Assembly (NCBI RefSeq): GCF_030209745.1
Contig: NZ_JARVRJ010000009.1
Coordinates: 412,591-476,590 of the forward strand
DNA: 64,000 bases
Source of the DNA: Arthrobacter sp. fls2-241-R2A-200
GTDB taxonomy: Bacteria > Actinomycetota > Actinomycetes > Actinomycetales > Micrococcaceae
Direction of reading: 5' to 3'
Both the position numbers and the translations under genes were made by a program. The number at the start of each line of letters is the position of its first letter. Position 1 is the first letter of the stretch. Below are positions 8,120-15,935 of the stretch, one piece after another. The notes under the pieces are model-generated. The model worked only from the letters and a program-made list of their open reading frames with translations. It ran no database searches and had not been told where the DNA came from.

Positions 8120-9036
8120 GGCTTGATCCTAGCCTCCGGATTCCGCTTGGTCGGCGCAAGGACCTTGATAACGGCTGAGTCGTCTGCGGCGGCAAGGCCC
8201 TGGGCCTGACCCAGAAGGTAGAGCTGTTCAGCAGCAGCCGCCACAGGGGTGGCCAAGCCGGCGGAGCGGGTGGCTTTGCCCACGATGCCCATGTCCTTGA
8301 CGAAGATGTCCAGGCGGCTGAGGACCTCTGCGCCGTCGTCGTTATAGGCCTCAAGCATCCGGGGGCTGCGGTTGGAGAGCATGAAGGACCCGGCAGCTCC
8401 GGCTTCGAGTGCGGCGAGGGTGTTGGCTTGGTCGAGGCCGAGGGCGTCGGCGAGGGCCATCGCTTCAGCGGCGGCTGCGATATGGACGCCACACAGCAAC
8501 TGGTTGACGGTCTTGAGGGCCTGGCCGTCGCCCGGCTTGTCGCCCACGACGCTCAGGGTGGACGCCAGCAGTTCGAGCACGGGCCGGGCTTTTTCGAGTG
8601 CTTCAGGCGCAGCCCCGACCACGATCAGCAGGTCGCCTTCCCCGGCGCGCTTCGGGCCGCCAGAAAGCGGAGCGTCCACCAGCGCCACGCCGTACCGGGA
8701 AAGCTGCGCCACCGTGGCGGGGATGGCTTCGGTGCCTACGGTGCTGCCAAGAATGACGACGGCGCCCGGCTTCAGGACCGAGGCCACGCCGTCCTCACCG
8801 AAGAGGACCTCGTTGAGCTGGTCGCCGTTGCGCACGGCAAGGAGGAGGGCGTCGGCGCCGTCGCATGCTTCGCGGGCAGAGCCGAAAGTCTTGATGCCGG
8901 CCTTTGCGGCGAGCTCCAGCCGGGCGTCGGCGATGTCGAAGCCGTGGACCGTTAATTCGGTTGCGAGGCGAGTCGCCATCGGTAGGCCCATGGCGCCGAG
9001 GCCCAGGACGGCGACGGTGAAGTTGTTGCTGGTCAT
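8116..9036 (-). CDS. NAD(P)-dependent beta-hydroxyacid dehydrogenase, LtnD-like (L-threonate dehydrogenase)
   Basis: The product belongs to the 3-hydroxyisobutyrate dehydrogenase family: a Rossmann motif VLGLGAMGLPMA near the N-terminus, the substrate loop DAPLSGGPKRAGEGDL, and the catalytic Lys region ALKTVNQLLCGVHIAAAAEAM. Next to a four-carbon sugar-acid kinase, the likely role is oxidation of L-threonate (or D-erythronate) at C2, as described for LtnD. The start is set at 9036 because GGAGA lies six bases upstream; two other ATGs (9039, 9048) are in frame. It is 25 bases downstream of the kinase gene and overlaps the DUF1304 gene. Substrate is inferred from context. Confidence 0.85.
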   Translation of the reverse strand: MTSNNFTVAVLGLGAMGLPMATRLATELTVHGFDIADARLELAAKAGIKTFGSAREACDGADALLLAVRNGDQLNEVLFGEDGVASVLKPGAVVILGSTVGTEAIPATVAQLSRYGVALVDAPLSGGPKRAGEGDLLIVVGAAPEALEKARPVLELLASTLSVVGDKPGDGQALKTVNQLLCGVHIAAAAEAMALADALGLDQANTLAALEAGAAGSFMLSNRSPRMLEAYNDDGAEVLSRLDIFVKDMGIVGKATRSAGLATPVAAAAEQLYLLGQAQGLAAADDSAVIKVLAPTKRNPEARIKP

Positions 9037-9061
9037 CATGTTCTCCATTGAAACGTGGCGG

Positions 9062-10552
9062 TCAGAAGGTGTTGCTGAGTTTGCGCGTTACGTCGGTCAG
9101 GGATTGGTCGTTGCCCACGTTGCCGGCAAAGACGATGAACGGGATGCCCTTCGCGGGACCGTCCACCGGCTCCCAGAGGGACACGATGCCGGGGAGCATG
9201 GGACCGCGGACCACCGCATGGCGGATCTCCAGCCCGTGTGCTGCAACGTCGGAGGACGTGATGCCGCCCTTTGCAATGACGAACCGTGGCGGGAACGCCT
9301 TTAGCGTGCGGTTCACAACAGCGACGACGGCGGCCGAGACAGTGCGGGCGATCTTCAGGCTCGCCGCGGCGTCGTCTGTTTTGATGAGCAAGCGGCTGGT
9401 GTGGACAATGACATCGCCCTGATGGAGGGCGTCGACGACGTCGGATACCACTATTGCGACATAGGCGTCGGCTTCTTCGCCAAGCAGTTGTTCAACGTCG
9501 ATCTCGACGGTCCGCGCCGAGCGGTGTTCGGCGGTGAGATGGTTCAGTTGGCGGGTGGTCACGCCGACGTGGGAGCCGACGACGATCAGGCCCCCAGCTG
9601 TTGAAGGAGAGTTGCCTGCGTAGGCTTCGTTGGAGGTCAGTGCGGCGCGGATTTCCTGGCCGATGCGGCCACGCACGAATGGTGGACCCACGCGGTAGAG
9701 GAGTTTCTTGCCGCGGCGTTCCGCCTCCTCAAGACCCAGGGCCAGGGCGCGGAAGTCGTTTTCGGTGACAATGTCGGCCACTATCGGGGTGGAGTTGGTG
9801 GCCCGTTCGAGGACATCGGCAATGGCGTTGGCGGAGATTGCGGGATCGTTGGCAGCGGCGCCGGCGCGGATAATGTCCAGGTCCAAGACAATCACGCGGT
9901 TCGCAGGGAAGCGGCCTTGCGACTTCTCTTCCACGTACTTGGCCAACTCGGAGTTGGCGAACCCGAAGGATGCATCTTTGGCGAATTCAGTCTCGGCAAC
10001 GGGGGTGAGGGTGCCAGAGTCTTCTCCGGAGCCCCGCATGTAGTGCACACCCCCGATGGTGACCCGGCCGGCGTCGGGAAATGCCGGAACGATCACCACC
10101 CCGTCAGTGGTTTCACCGGTTTCGGCGGCGATGGTGGCCGCGATGACGTCCGGTTCCAGCGGGTAGTGCCCACGCAGGGTCGAGTCGCTGCGGCTGATGA
10201 AGCCCAGCACCAGCCCGGCCGTTGCGGCAGCGGCAAGGGCATTGCGAACGATCTCCTGGTTACGGCTTGCGGCCTCTTCGGGGTCCAGGCTCCTGGTGTT
10301 CGTGAGGACATACACGGCGGGCGTGGTCAGGTTCTCACGGATGTGCGCGAAGGCCCAGGTGAAGTCTGCTTCGTCCCAACGGGTGAGCACGGGGAGGTCG
10401 GCGACGGACTGCGTTCCAGTGGGGTCGTCGTCGAGGACTACCAGGACTCGGGGGCTGGTTGCGGACGATGCCGCGACGGCGTCGGCAACCAGCTGCGCGG
10501 GAATCCGGATCTCGGGCGGGAAACCGGCCAAAATCTCAGCTTCAAGGATCAT
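9062..10552 (-). CDS. Four-carbon acid sugar kinase (DUF1537 family, OtnK-like)
   Basis: The 496-residue product has the DUF1537 layout: an N-terminal domain with LVVLDDDPTGTQS-type motif (VLDDDPTGTQSVADLPVLT, residues ~39-57) and a C-terminal nucleotide-binding domain ending in the FVIAKGGITSSDVA motif. Family members phosphorylate 3-oxo-tetronates or threonate/erythronate. In the described pathway the product is decarboxylated to dihydroxyacetone phosphate, but neither the isomerase (OtnI) nor the decarboxylase (OtnC) is visible in this window. The ATG at 10552 follows GGAG by six bases. A palindromic operator-like site lies 37-52 bases upstream, matching one before the GntR regulator. Confidence 0.88.
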   Translation of the reverse strand: MILEAEILAGFPPEIRIPAQLVADAVAASSATSPRVLVVLDDDPTGTQSVADLPVLTRWDEADFTWAFAHIRENLTTPAVYVLTNTRSLDPEEAASRNQEIVRNALAAAATAGLVLGFISRSDSTLRGHYPLEPDVIAATIAAETGETTDGVVIVPAFPDAGRVTIGGVHYMRGSGEDSGTLTPVAETEFAKDASFGFANSELAKYVEEKSQGRFPANRVIVLDLDIIRAGAAANDPAISANAIADVLERATNSTPIVADIVTENDFRALALGLEEAERRGKKLLYRVGPPFVRGRIGQEIRAALTSNEAYAGNSPSTAGGLIVVGSHVGVTTRQLNHLTAEHRSARTVEIDVEQLLGEEADAYVAIVVSDVVDALHQGDVIVHTSRLLIKTDDAAASLKIARTVSAAVVAVVNRTLKAFPPRFVIAKGGITSSDVAAHGLEIRHAVVRGPMLPGIVSLWEPVDGPAKGIPFIVFAGNVGNDQSLTDVTRKLSNTF

Positions 10553-10588
10553 GTGTCACTCCGTGGGGATGCGCGGCGATGGTGGAAT

Positions 10589-10604
10589 GTAAGATGTCAG
10601 ACAT
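10589..10604. promoter_or_regulatory. Operator-like palindrome upstream of the threonate-type operon
   Basis: GTAAGATGTCAGACAT contains the palindrome ATGTC-A-GACAT, of the TGTCNGACA type bound by FadR-subfamily GntR regulators. The same 16-mer, with T at the centre, precedes the GntR gene at 11485-11500. It lies in the divergent region between the kinase operon and the hydrolase gene, so one site could control both. Confidence 0.65.
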
Positions 10605-10663
10605 TTGCTGTTTTAGTCTGGCACAGGGGCCTTCGGGGCGCAACGTGTCGCTAGGCTGGACGC

Positions 10664-11488
10664 ATGGCTGGCTCTTCGGTCCCCCTTCCGTTCGTGGATG
10701 TCCGCGAACCCACCAGGCCCGCAGCCGACGCCGCGCCCGCCGTACTGATTCACGGGTGGGCGTCCGGCTCGGTCTACTGGGAACCGCTGGCCTCCACATT
10801 GCTCGACGCCGGTTGGCCAGTCTGGATTCTTGACCTTCCGGGCTACCCTCCCGGCGAGTTGTGGCCACCCGGCCGCGAATGGACGCTGGAATCCGCGGCT
10901 GCTTCTGTGGCCGCAGCCATCGCGACCCGGACCGAGGCGCCGGTACACCTCGTGGGCCACTCGATGGGAGGCAGCGTTTCCCTGACCTTGGCAGCGGACC
11001 GACCGGACCTGGTGGCCACGGTGACGCTGGTGGGCATGGTTCCGGCTCCGCCGAACGATGCCTTTAAGCGCCTCCTGCTCTCGCAAGTGGAGCAGGGGTT
11101 CCTCGACGCCGGGACCAAGGCCAAACTCATGGATTCCTGGTTCGGGCCCCTCCTGCCGGAGGATGCCAGGGAGTTGCTCAGCAGTGGCTTTGATGTGCCC
11201 TTCCCCGTACTGTCCGCCAGCGCCACCGCGGCGATGACCGGCGTCGAACCTTCAGTGCCCGGGCGTGTTCACGCGCCCTTGCTGGTGATCGCGGGATCGG
11301 GTGACCGGGTGCGGTCCATGGACCAAATGGAGGCCTTTGTCCAGGCTAAACCGGGTGTCCAGGCTAAACCGGGGCGGCAGCTGACGGTGGTTCCCGAGGC
11401 TGGGCACAGCGTGCACTGGGAACGGCCCCGCGAATGCGCCGAGGCGTTAGGCGGGTTCTGGAGATCCAGCGGGCCTCCACCAGCGTAA
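10664..11488 (+). CDS. Alpha/beta hydrolase
   Basis: The 274-residue protein shows the alpha/beta hydrolase plan: oxyanion-hole motif VLIHGWASG (~25-33), the nucleophile elbow GHSMGG with Ser near residue 102, an Asp in AGSGDRV, and His in PEAGHSVHW near the C-terminus. It most resembles BioH-like carboxylesterases by overall pattern, though no specific function can be assigned. It is divergent from the kinase operon across a shared operator and lies directly before the GntR gene. Near the C-terminus an 18-bp tandem duplication encodes a repeated VQAKPG. Confidence 0.82.
   Translation: MAGSSVPLPFVDVREPTRPAADAAPAVLIHGWASGSVYWEPLASTLLDAGWPVWILDLPGYPPGELWPPGREWTLESAAASVAAAIATRTEAPVHLVGHSMGGSVSLTLAADRPDLVATVTLVGMVPAPPNDAFKRLLLSQVEQGFLDAGTKAKLMDSWFGPLLPEDARELLSSGFDVPFPVLSASATAAMTGVEPSVPGRVHAPLLVIAGSGDRVRSMDQMEAFVQAKPGVQAKPGRQLTVVPEAGHSVHWERPRECAEALGGFWRSSGPPPA
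11339..11374 (+). repeat. 18-bp tandem duplication inside the hydrolase gene
   Basis: Two 18-bp units (11339-11356 and 11357-11374) differ only at the last base and encode VQAKPG twice. The insertion is in frame, between the Asp and His regions of the hydrolase. Confidence 0.95.
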
Positions 11489-11500
11489 GATGTCTGACAT
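11485..11500. promoter_or_regulatory. Operator-like palindrome upstream of the GntR regulator
   Basis: GTAAGATGTCTGACAT matches the site at 10589-10604 in 15 of 16 positions; only the centre base differs. It overlaps the end of the hydrolase gene and lies 56 bases before the regulator's ATG, which fits autoregulation. Confidence 0.65.
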
Positions 11501-11555
11501 CCCTGCGGCCATAGGAGGACTCGGGCGCGGGCTGGAGTTGAGGAAACGGGGACAC

Positions 11556-12275
11556 ATGGCACGCAAGTCGCTTGTCGGCGTAGTAGCTGATGAGCTACTG
11601 GACCGGATCATCGCGGGCGAGTTTCCGCCCGGAAGTGTGGTCCCCGGCGAACTTGAGCTCAGTGCCAAGCATGAGGTGAGCCGTATGACCGTCCGGGAGG
11701 CCATGAAAACCCTCGAAGCCCAGCGGATTCTGAGCGTAGAGCGGGGGCGCGGCACCTTCGTAACCCCGCTCAACCAGTGGGGCTCGCTCGAAGCCGTCCT
11801 GCGGGCTGCGTCCGAAGGAACCAACGACGCCGTCGCGGCCGTCCAGCTGATCGAGCTGCGCCGCATGCTTGAAACCGGCGCCTGTGAACTGGCCGCCGAA
11901 CGCATCTCAGGCCAGGAGCTCAGTGACCTTCAAGGGCACCTGGAGAAGATGCGGGGGGCCCACGAAAGCAATGATCTCGACGCCTTCGTCAAAGCCGACC
12001 TCGCCTTCCATGACGTCATACTGCACGCATCCGGGAACGTTTTCGTGGCCGTCCTGTTCGAACCCTTGCACCGCGTCCTGGAGGCCCGCCGGGCTGAGAC
12101 GTCCGCCTTTGCCGAGATCCAGGAACACGCAATCAGCCATCATCGAAACATCGCCGCTGCGCTGGAATCGCGGAACTCCAACGAGGCCCGGCTCGCGATG
12201 GACGGGCACATGCAGCAGACCTTGGATGACTTGAAGACGTATGTGCTGGACCCTGCTGCCACTCGGAGGGGCTAG
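11556..12275 (+). CDS. GntR-family transcriptional regulator, FadR/FCD subfamily
   Basis: From the ATG at 11556 (GGGGA three bases upstream) the product has 239 residues. The N-terminal winged helix-turn-helix (residues ~1-72) includes FPPGSVVPGELELSAKHEVS and MTVREAMKTLEAQ, with the wing GRGTFV. The C-terminal all-helical FCD domain has the ligand/metal-type pattern: FVKADLAFHDVILHASGN, then HHRNIAAALESRN and DGHMQQTLDDL. Matched palindromes at 10589 and 11485 suggest it represses the kinase/dehydrogenase operon and itself, with a sugar acid as likely inducer. A longer frame starting at 11490 begins inside the operator and is rejected. Confidence 0.9.
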   Translation: MARKSLVGVVADELLDRIIAGEFPPGSVVPGELELSAKHEVSRMTVREAMKTLEAQRILSVERGRGTFVTPLNQWGSLEAVLRAASEGTNDAVAAVQLIELRRMLETGACELAAERISGQELSDLQGHLEKMRGAHESNDLDAFVKADLAFHDVILHASGNVFVAVLFEPLHRVLEARRAETSAFAEIQEHAISHHRNIAAALESRNSNEARLAMDGHMQQTLDDLKTYVLDPAATRRG

Positions 12276-12325
12276 ACAGCTTAGCGTTCTTGACGGTATC
12301 GATAGCGAGCTAACGAGGCGGCAAA

Positions 12326-13474
12326 ATGCGAGCGATGGTGTACCGGGGCCCCTACAAGATTCGGGTCGAAGAAAAAGACATCCCACCCATAGAACATCCC
12401 AACGACGCCATTGTGCGCGTGACCAGCGCGGCAATCTGCGGCTCCGATCTTCACCTGTACCACGGCATGATGCCAGACACGCGGGTGGGCATGACGTTTG
12501 GCCATGAGTTCGTTGGTGTGGTTCACGAGGTAGGGCCATCGGTGGAGAACCTGCAGGTGGGCGATCGCGTGATGGTGCCGTTCAACATTTTCTGCGGTTC
12601 CTGCTACTTCTGCGCACGAGGCCTGTATTCGAACTGCCATAACGTCAACCCGAACGCGACGGCGGTGGGTGGCATCTACGGTTACTCCCACACCTGCGGT
12701 GGTTACGACGGCGGCCAGGCGGAGTTCGTGCGGGTGCCGTTCGCCGACGTCGGGCCCGTGAAAATCCCCCACTGGATGGACGAGGAGGACGCGGTGATGC
12801 TCACCGATGCCCTCCCTACCGGGTACTTCGGGGCTCAGCTAGGCGACATCCACGAAGGTGACACGGTGGTGGTGTTCGGAGCCGGCCCTGTTGGCCTGTA
12901 TGCGGCGAAATCATCCTGGCTGATGGGCGCTGGGCGGGTGATCGTGATCGACCACCTCGAGTATCGGCTGGCCAAGGCCCGGGAGTTCGCGCACGCGGAA
13001 ACGTACAACTTCGCGGAACACGACGACATAGTGGTGGAGATGAAGAAAGCCACGGACCACCTGGGCGCGGACGTAGTGATCGACGCCGTAGGGGCCGAAG
13101 CTGACGGAAACCTCACCCAGCACATTACCGCGGCCAAGCTCAAGCTTCAGGGCGGCTCCCCCGTAGCCCTCAACTGGGCCATCGATTCGGTACGGAAGGG
13201 TGGAACTGTTTCCGTGATGGGCGCCTATGGCCCGATGTTCAGCGCCGTGAAGTTTGGCGACGCCATGAACAAAGGACTGACGCTAAGGATGAACCAGTGC
13301 CCGGTGAAAAGGCAGTGGCCCCGGTTGTTCGAACACATCCAGAACGGTTACCTGAAACCGAGCGACATCATCACCCACCGGATCCCGTTGGAGCACATCG
13401 CCGAGGGCTACCACATCTTCTCCGCGAAGTTGGATAACTGCATCAAGCCGATCATCACACCGTCTGCGAGCTGA
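12326..13474 (+). CDS. Zinc-dependent alcohol dehydrogenase (MDR family)
   Basis: The 382-residue protein is a medium-chain dehydrogenase/reductase. Catalytic zinc ligands are in AAICGSDLHLYHG (Cys38) and FGHEFVG (His-Glu). A structural zinc loop with Cys in CGSCYFCARGLYSNC follows, and the NAD(P)-binding motif VVVFGAGPVGLYAAK lies near residues 173-187. The insertion and the closing region resemble glutathione-independent formaldehyde dehydrogenase-like members of the family, but substrate is uncertain. It starts 50 bases after the GntR gene and is followed two bases later by a conserved small hypothetical gene, probably co-transcribed. Confidence 0.88.
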   Translation: MRAMVYRGPYKIRVEEKDIPPIEHPNDAIVRVTSAAICGSDLHLYHGMMPDTRVGMTFGHEFVGVVHEVGPSVENLQVGDRVMVPFNIFCGSCYFCARGLYSNCHNVNPNATAVGGIYGYSHTCGGYDGGQAEFVRVPFADVGPVKIPHWMDEEDAVMLTDALPTGYFGAQLGDIHEGDTVVVFGAGPVGLYAAKSSWLMGAGRVIVIDHLEYRLAKAREFAHAETYNFAEHDDIVVEMKKATDHLGADVVIDAVGAEADGNLTQHITAAKLKLQGGSPVALNWAIDSVRKGGTVSVMGAYGPMFSAVKFGDAMNKGLTLRMNQCPVKRQWPRLFEHIQNGYLKPSDIITHRIPLEHIAEGYHIFSAKLDNCIKPIITPSAS

Positions 13475-13500
13475 CCATGCAAGAGAACGGAAGCAACAAG

Positions 13501-14073
13501 ATGCCCTACACGGCAGAAAAGCCGCAGCCCAGGGAAACAGCGGAGGAGCTACGGGCAAGGATTCCCGGGTGGGGCGCAGACCTGGATCCCAAGGACAGGC
13601 CCTCGTTTCCCCGCGAGCAACCTGGCATCAAGACCGGCGCGCACTGGGACTTCCCGGAGCGCCAGGAGGAGAAATCGCCTCGGGAACGCTCCATTGAACA
13701 CAGGTTCCTGACGCCCGTTTTCGGAACTTCAGCCCCGCCGTCGGGCCTGTCCGGTGTCATGCGGAAGTATGCCTACAAATACAGCGAGGGCCGGGCAGCG
13801 CACTGGCTGATCTTGTTGGCCGCTGACCGTGTCAACGCGTGGGAGAGCCATCTGCTGTCCTTGGGAACGCGGCATCCGGACAATCCCATTACGGAGACAG
13901 GGGTCCTCAGCGAATTCAAGAGCGGAGGCATGAGCTCACGGCGTGGACAGAAGCGGGCTGACACCAAGCATCAGTGGCTGGACCCGATCATTGTCGCCGG
14001 TCCGTGGCTGGCGGTAGGTGCCGGGGCGGTCCTGGCGGTGAAGGCGCTTGCATCCAGGAAGACCCCCCGTTAG
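13501..14073 (+). CDS. Hypothetical protein with a C-terminal hydrophobic segment
   Basis: The product has 190 residues from the ATG at 13501, which follows GGAAG by seven bases; an in-frame ATG at 13477, two bases after the dehydrogenase stop, would add eight residues. The first ~75 residues are charged and Pro-rich, suggesting disorder. The middle (SEGRAAHWLILLAADRVNAWESHLLSL) is probably helical. The end (WLDPIIVAGPWLAVGAGAVLAVKALA) is a likely single TM helix with a basic tail. I do not recognise a named family. Its position suggests partnership with the dehydrogenase. A strong hairpin follows. Confidence 0.7.
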   Translation: MPYTAEKPQPRETAEELRARIPGWGADLDPKDRPSFPREQPGIKTGAHWDFPERQEEKSPRERSIEHRFLTPVFGTSAPPSGLSGVMRKYAYKYSEGRAAHWLILLAADRVNAWESHLLSLGTRHPDNPITETGVLSEFKSGGMSSRRGQKRADTKHQWLDPIIVAGPWLAVGAGAVLAVKALASRKTPR

Positions 14074-14088
14074 CCATCCAAACCTGTT

Positions 14089-14125
14089 AGCCCATCCAAG
14101 TAGCAGCAGCCTACTTGGATGGGCT
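14089..14125. terminator. Bidirectional terminator hairpin
   Basis: AGCCCATCCAAGTAG (14089-14103) and its exact complement (14111-14125) form a 15-bp stem with a 7-base loop. It lies between convergent genes and probably ends both transcripts. Confidence 0.8.
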
Positions 14126-14142
14126 CTACGTGGTGGAGCAGG

Positions 14143-14574
14143 CTACGCGTCAACCTCGGTGTTGACGATGTACACGTTGCAGGGGGCGCCGTGAGCCACG
14201 CTGTTGGCGATGCTGCCCAGTACCCGGCCCAGCCCCTTCATCCGCTTGTTGCCGACGACGATCACCGAAGCATCGGTGGCCTCGGCATAGCTGATCAGGG
14301 CATTGGCCGGATTACCACGGGCGGCGGAGTACTTGACCTTGCCCTTGGGAACATCGAGCGCCTCGGATACCTGACGGGCCACGTATTCCGCGGAATCGGC
14401 CGAGGACACAATGATGCGGTCGCTGCCACTGCCGAATTCCTCGATGCGGTCGTCGGAAAAGCCGCTGATCACGTGGAGCTCGGCTCCGGTGGCTGTGGCG
14501 AGCTTCGCCGCCGCCATTGCTGCACGTTTGGCCGTTTCGCTGTTGTCAACGCCGACGACGATAACTTCTGTCAT
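14143..14574 (-). CDS. Universal stress protein (UspA family)
   Basis: The 143-residue single-domain protein has the UspA fold: an N-terminal strand TEVIVVGVDNSETAKRA with the conserved Asp, and the ATP-binding signature near the C-terminus, VVGNKRMKGLGRVLGSIANS, of the G-2X-G-9X-G(S) type. Such proteins bind ATP and act in starvation and stress survival. A GGAG lies before the ATG. It is convergent with the upstream dehydrogenase pair and divergent from the SDR gene. Confidence 0.92.
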   Translation of the reverse strand: MTEVIVVGVDNSETAKRAAMAAAKLATATGAELHVISGFSDDRIEEFGSGSDRIIVSSADSAEYVARQVSEALDVPKGKVKYSAARGNPANALISYAEATDASVIVVGNKRMKGLGRVLGSIANSVAHGAPCNVYIVNTEVDA

Positions 14575-14731
14575 GTGTTCTCCTGGGTCTCAGATTCACT
14601 GGGTGCTGCCCCACGAATCTACACGCCATCAGCGGCCCGGCACGGAAGCGATGCCGCAGGAGTGTTTACGACGACGCGCGGCCGGGTAGGGATAAATCAT
14701 CGGAACGATCACACGACCGAAAGGCAAGATC

Positions 14732-15538
14732 ATGGCAGAGCAAGCATTTGACCCGCGAACCGCCATAGTGACGGGATCGGATTCGGGCATCGGCCGGGCC
14801 ACAGCTGTGGCGTTGGCGCAGGCTGGCATGGACGTTGGCGTCACCTGGCACTCTGATGAGCAGGGAGCGGAGGCGACGGCGGAAGAGATCCGCAGCCTGG
14901 GACGCAAGGCCGTGGTGAAGCAATTGGACACCACCAAGCCGTCCGAAACAGCGGCGACAGTGGACCAGCTCGCGGAGGAACTGGGCGGAGTGGACGTCTT
15001 CGTCAACAACTCCGGAACCGGCGATGGCACAAAATTCCTTGACCTGGACTACGAAACGTGGATGACCACCCTCAACACCAACCTCAATGGCGCCTTCGTG
15101 GCAATGCAGGCTGCGGCCAAGCGGATGGTGCAGGCCGGCCGCGGTGGCCGCATCATCGCCGTGACGAGTGTCCACGAGTTCCAGCCTCGCGTAGGAGCCT
15201 CTGCCTACGATGCCTCGAAACATGGCCTGGGCGGCTTGGTCAAGACCATGGCTCTGGAGCTCGCCGAGCACGGAATCACCGCCAATAATGTGGCCCCCGG
15301 CGAGATTGCCACCCCGATGACGGGGCAGACGGACGAGGATCCCACCAAGGAAGAACGGCCAGGAGTTCCCTTGGGACGCCCCGGCCACGCAAACGAAATT
15401 GCCGCCGTCGTCGCCTTCCTTGCCTCGCCTGCGGCCAGCTATGTCAACGGCGCCTCGTGGCCCGTGGACGGCGGAATGCTGCAGATGGGACCGCAGGCGG
15501 GTTCACACATCACCAGCCACGACTGGCGGGAAAGCTGA
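14732..15538 (+). CDS. Short-chain dehydrogenase/reductase
   Basis: The 268-residue protein is a classical SDR. It has the cofactor motif TGSDSGIGRA (~14-23), the NNSG strand motif near residue 89, a catalytic Ser in AVTSVHEF, and the YDASK active-site Tyr/Lys pair near residues 157-161. The C-terminal PVDGGM motif is typical. Residues TWHSDEQG after the second strand suggest NADP(H) preference, which is only inference. The substrate is unknown. GGCAAG precedes the ATG. A dodecin gene follows 115 bases later. Confidence 0.9.
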   Translation: MAEQAFDPRTAIVTGSDSGIGRATAVALAQAGMDVGVTWHSDEQGAEATAEEIRSLGRKAVVKQLDTTKPSETAATVDQLAEELGGVDVFVNNSGTGDGTKFLDLDYETWMTTLNTNLNGAFVAMQAAAKRMVQAGRGGRIIAVTSVHEFQPRVGASAYDASKHGLGGLVKTMALELAEHGITANNVAPGEIATPMTGQTDEDPTKEERPGVPLGRPGHANEIAAVVAFLASPAASYVNGASWPVDGGMLQMGPQAGSHITSHDWRES

Positions 15539-15653
15539 GCCGATGCAAGCTATGGCCGCACGGTGATCCGTGGGCTAGTCTGCATGGACGGCCGCCCCGG
15601 CCGGAATAACAAGATCCAATGACGTAGAACCGCATTTAATGATGAGGAGCACC

Positions 15654-15863
15654 ATGGCTGGCCACACATATAGCGTTTCGGAAATCGTAGGAACCTCCAC
15701 TGAGGGCGTGGACGATGCCGTGAGGAACGGCATCGAGACAGCCTCCCAGACCCTGCGGAACCTGGACTGGTTCGAAGTCAAGGAAATCCGCGGACACCTC
15801 GAAGACGGGAAAGTCGCCGACTGGCAGGTCACCATCAAGCTCGGATTCCGTCTGGAACGCTAA
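15654..15863 (+). CDS. Dodecin, flavin-binding protein
   Basis: The ATG at 15654 is chosen because GAGGAG lies four bases upstream; five codons before it are also open. The 69-residue product matches dodecins over its length: TYSVSEIVGTSTEGVDDAV, a helix through TLRNLDWFEVKEIRG with the flavin-stacking Trp, and QVTIKLGFRLE at the end. Dodecins form hollow 12-mers that store FMN, riboflavin or FAD, and also CoA in some actinobacteria. A ~65-bp palindrome starts seven bases after the stop. Confidence 0.93.
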   Translation: MAGHTYSVSEIVGTSTEGVDDAVRNGIETASQTLRNLDWFEVKEIRGHLEDGKVADWQVTIKLGFRLER

Positions 15864-15869
15864 TCCCAC

Positions 15870-15935
15870 CTCGCGAGATGACAGTTAATGCCGGTGTTTC
15901 AGACGAACATCGGCATTAACTGTCATCCCGGCGAG
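15870..15935. repeat. ~65-bp palindrome, copy A of a putative interspersed element
   Basis: The arms GATGACAGTTAATGCCG (15877-15893) and its complement (15911-15927) pair perfectly around a 17-base loop, and outer CTCGC/GCGAG extends the stem with a small bulge. It lies between convergent genes and could stop transcription from both. The right part (ACATnGGnnTTAnCTGnCATCnCGGCGAG) matches the palindrome at 20820-20884. It supplies the stop codon of the XRE gene. Confidence 0.8.
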
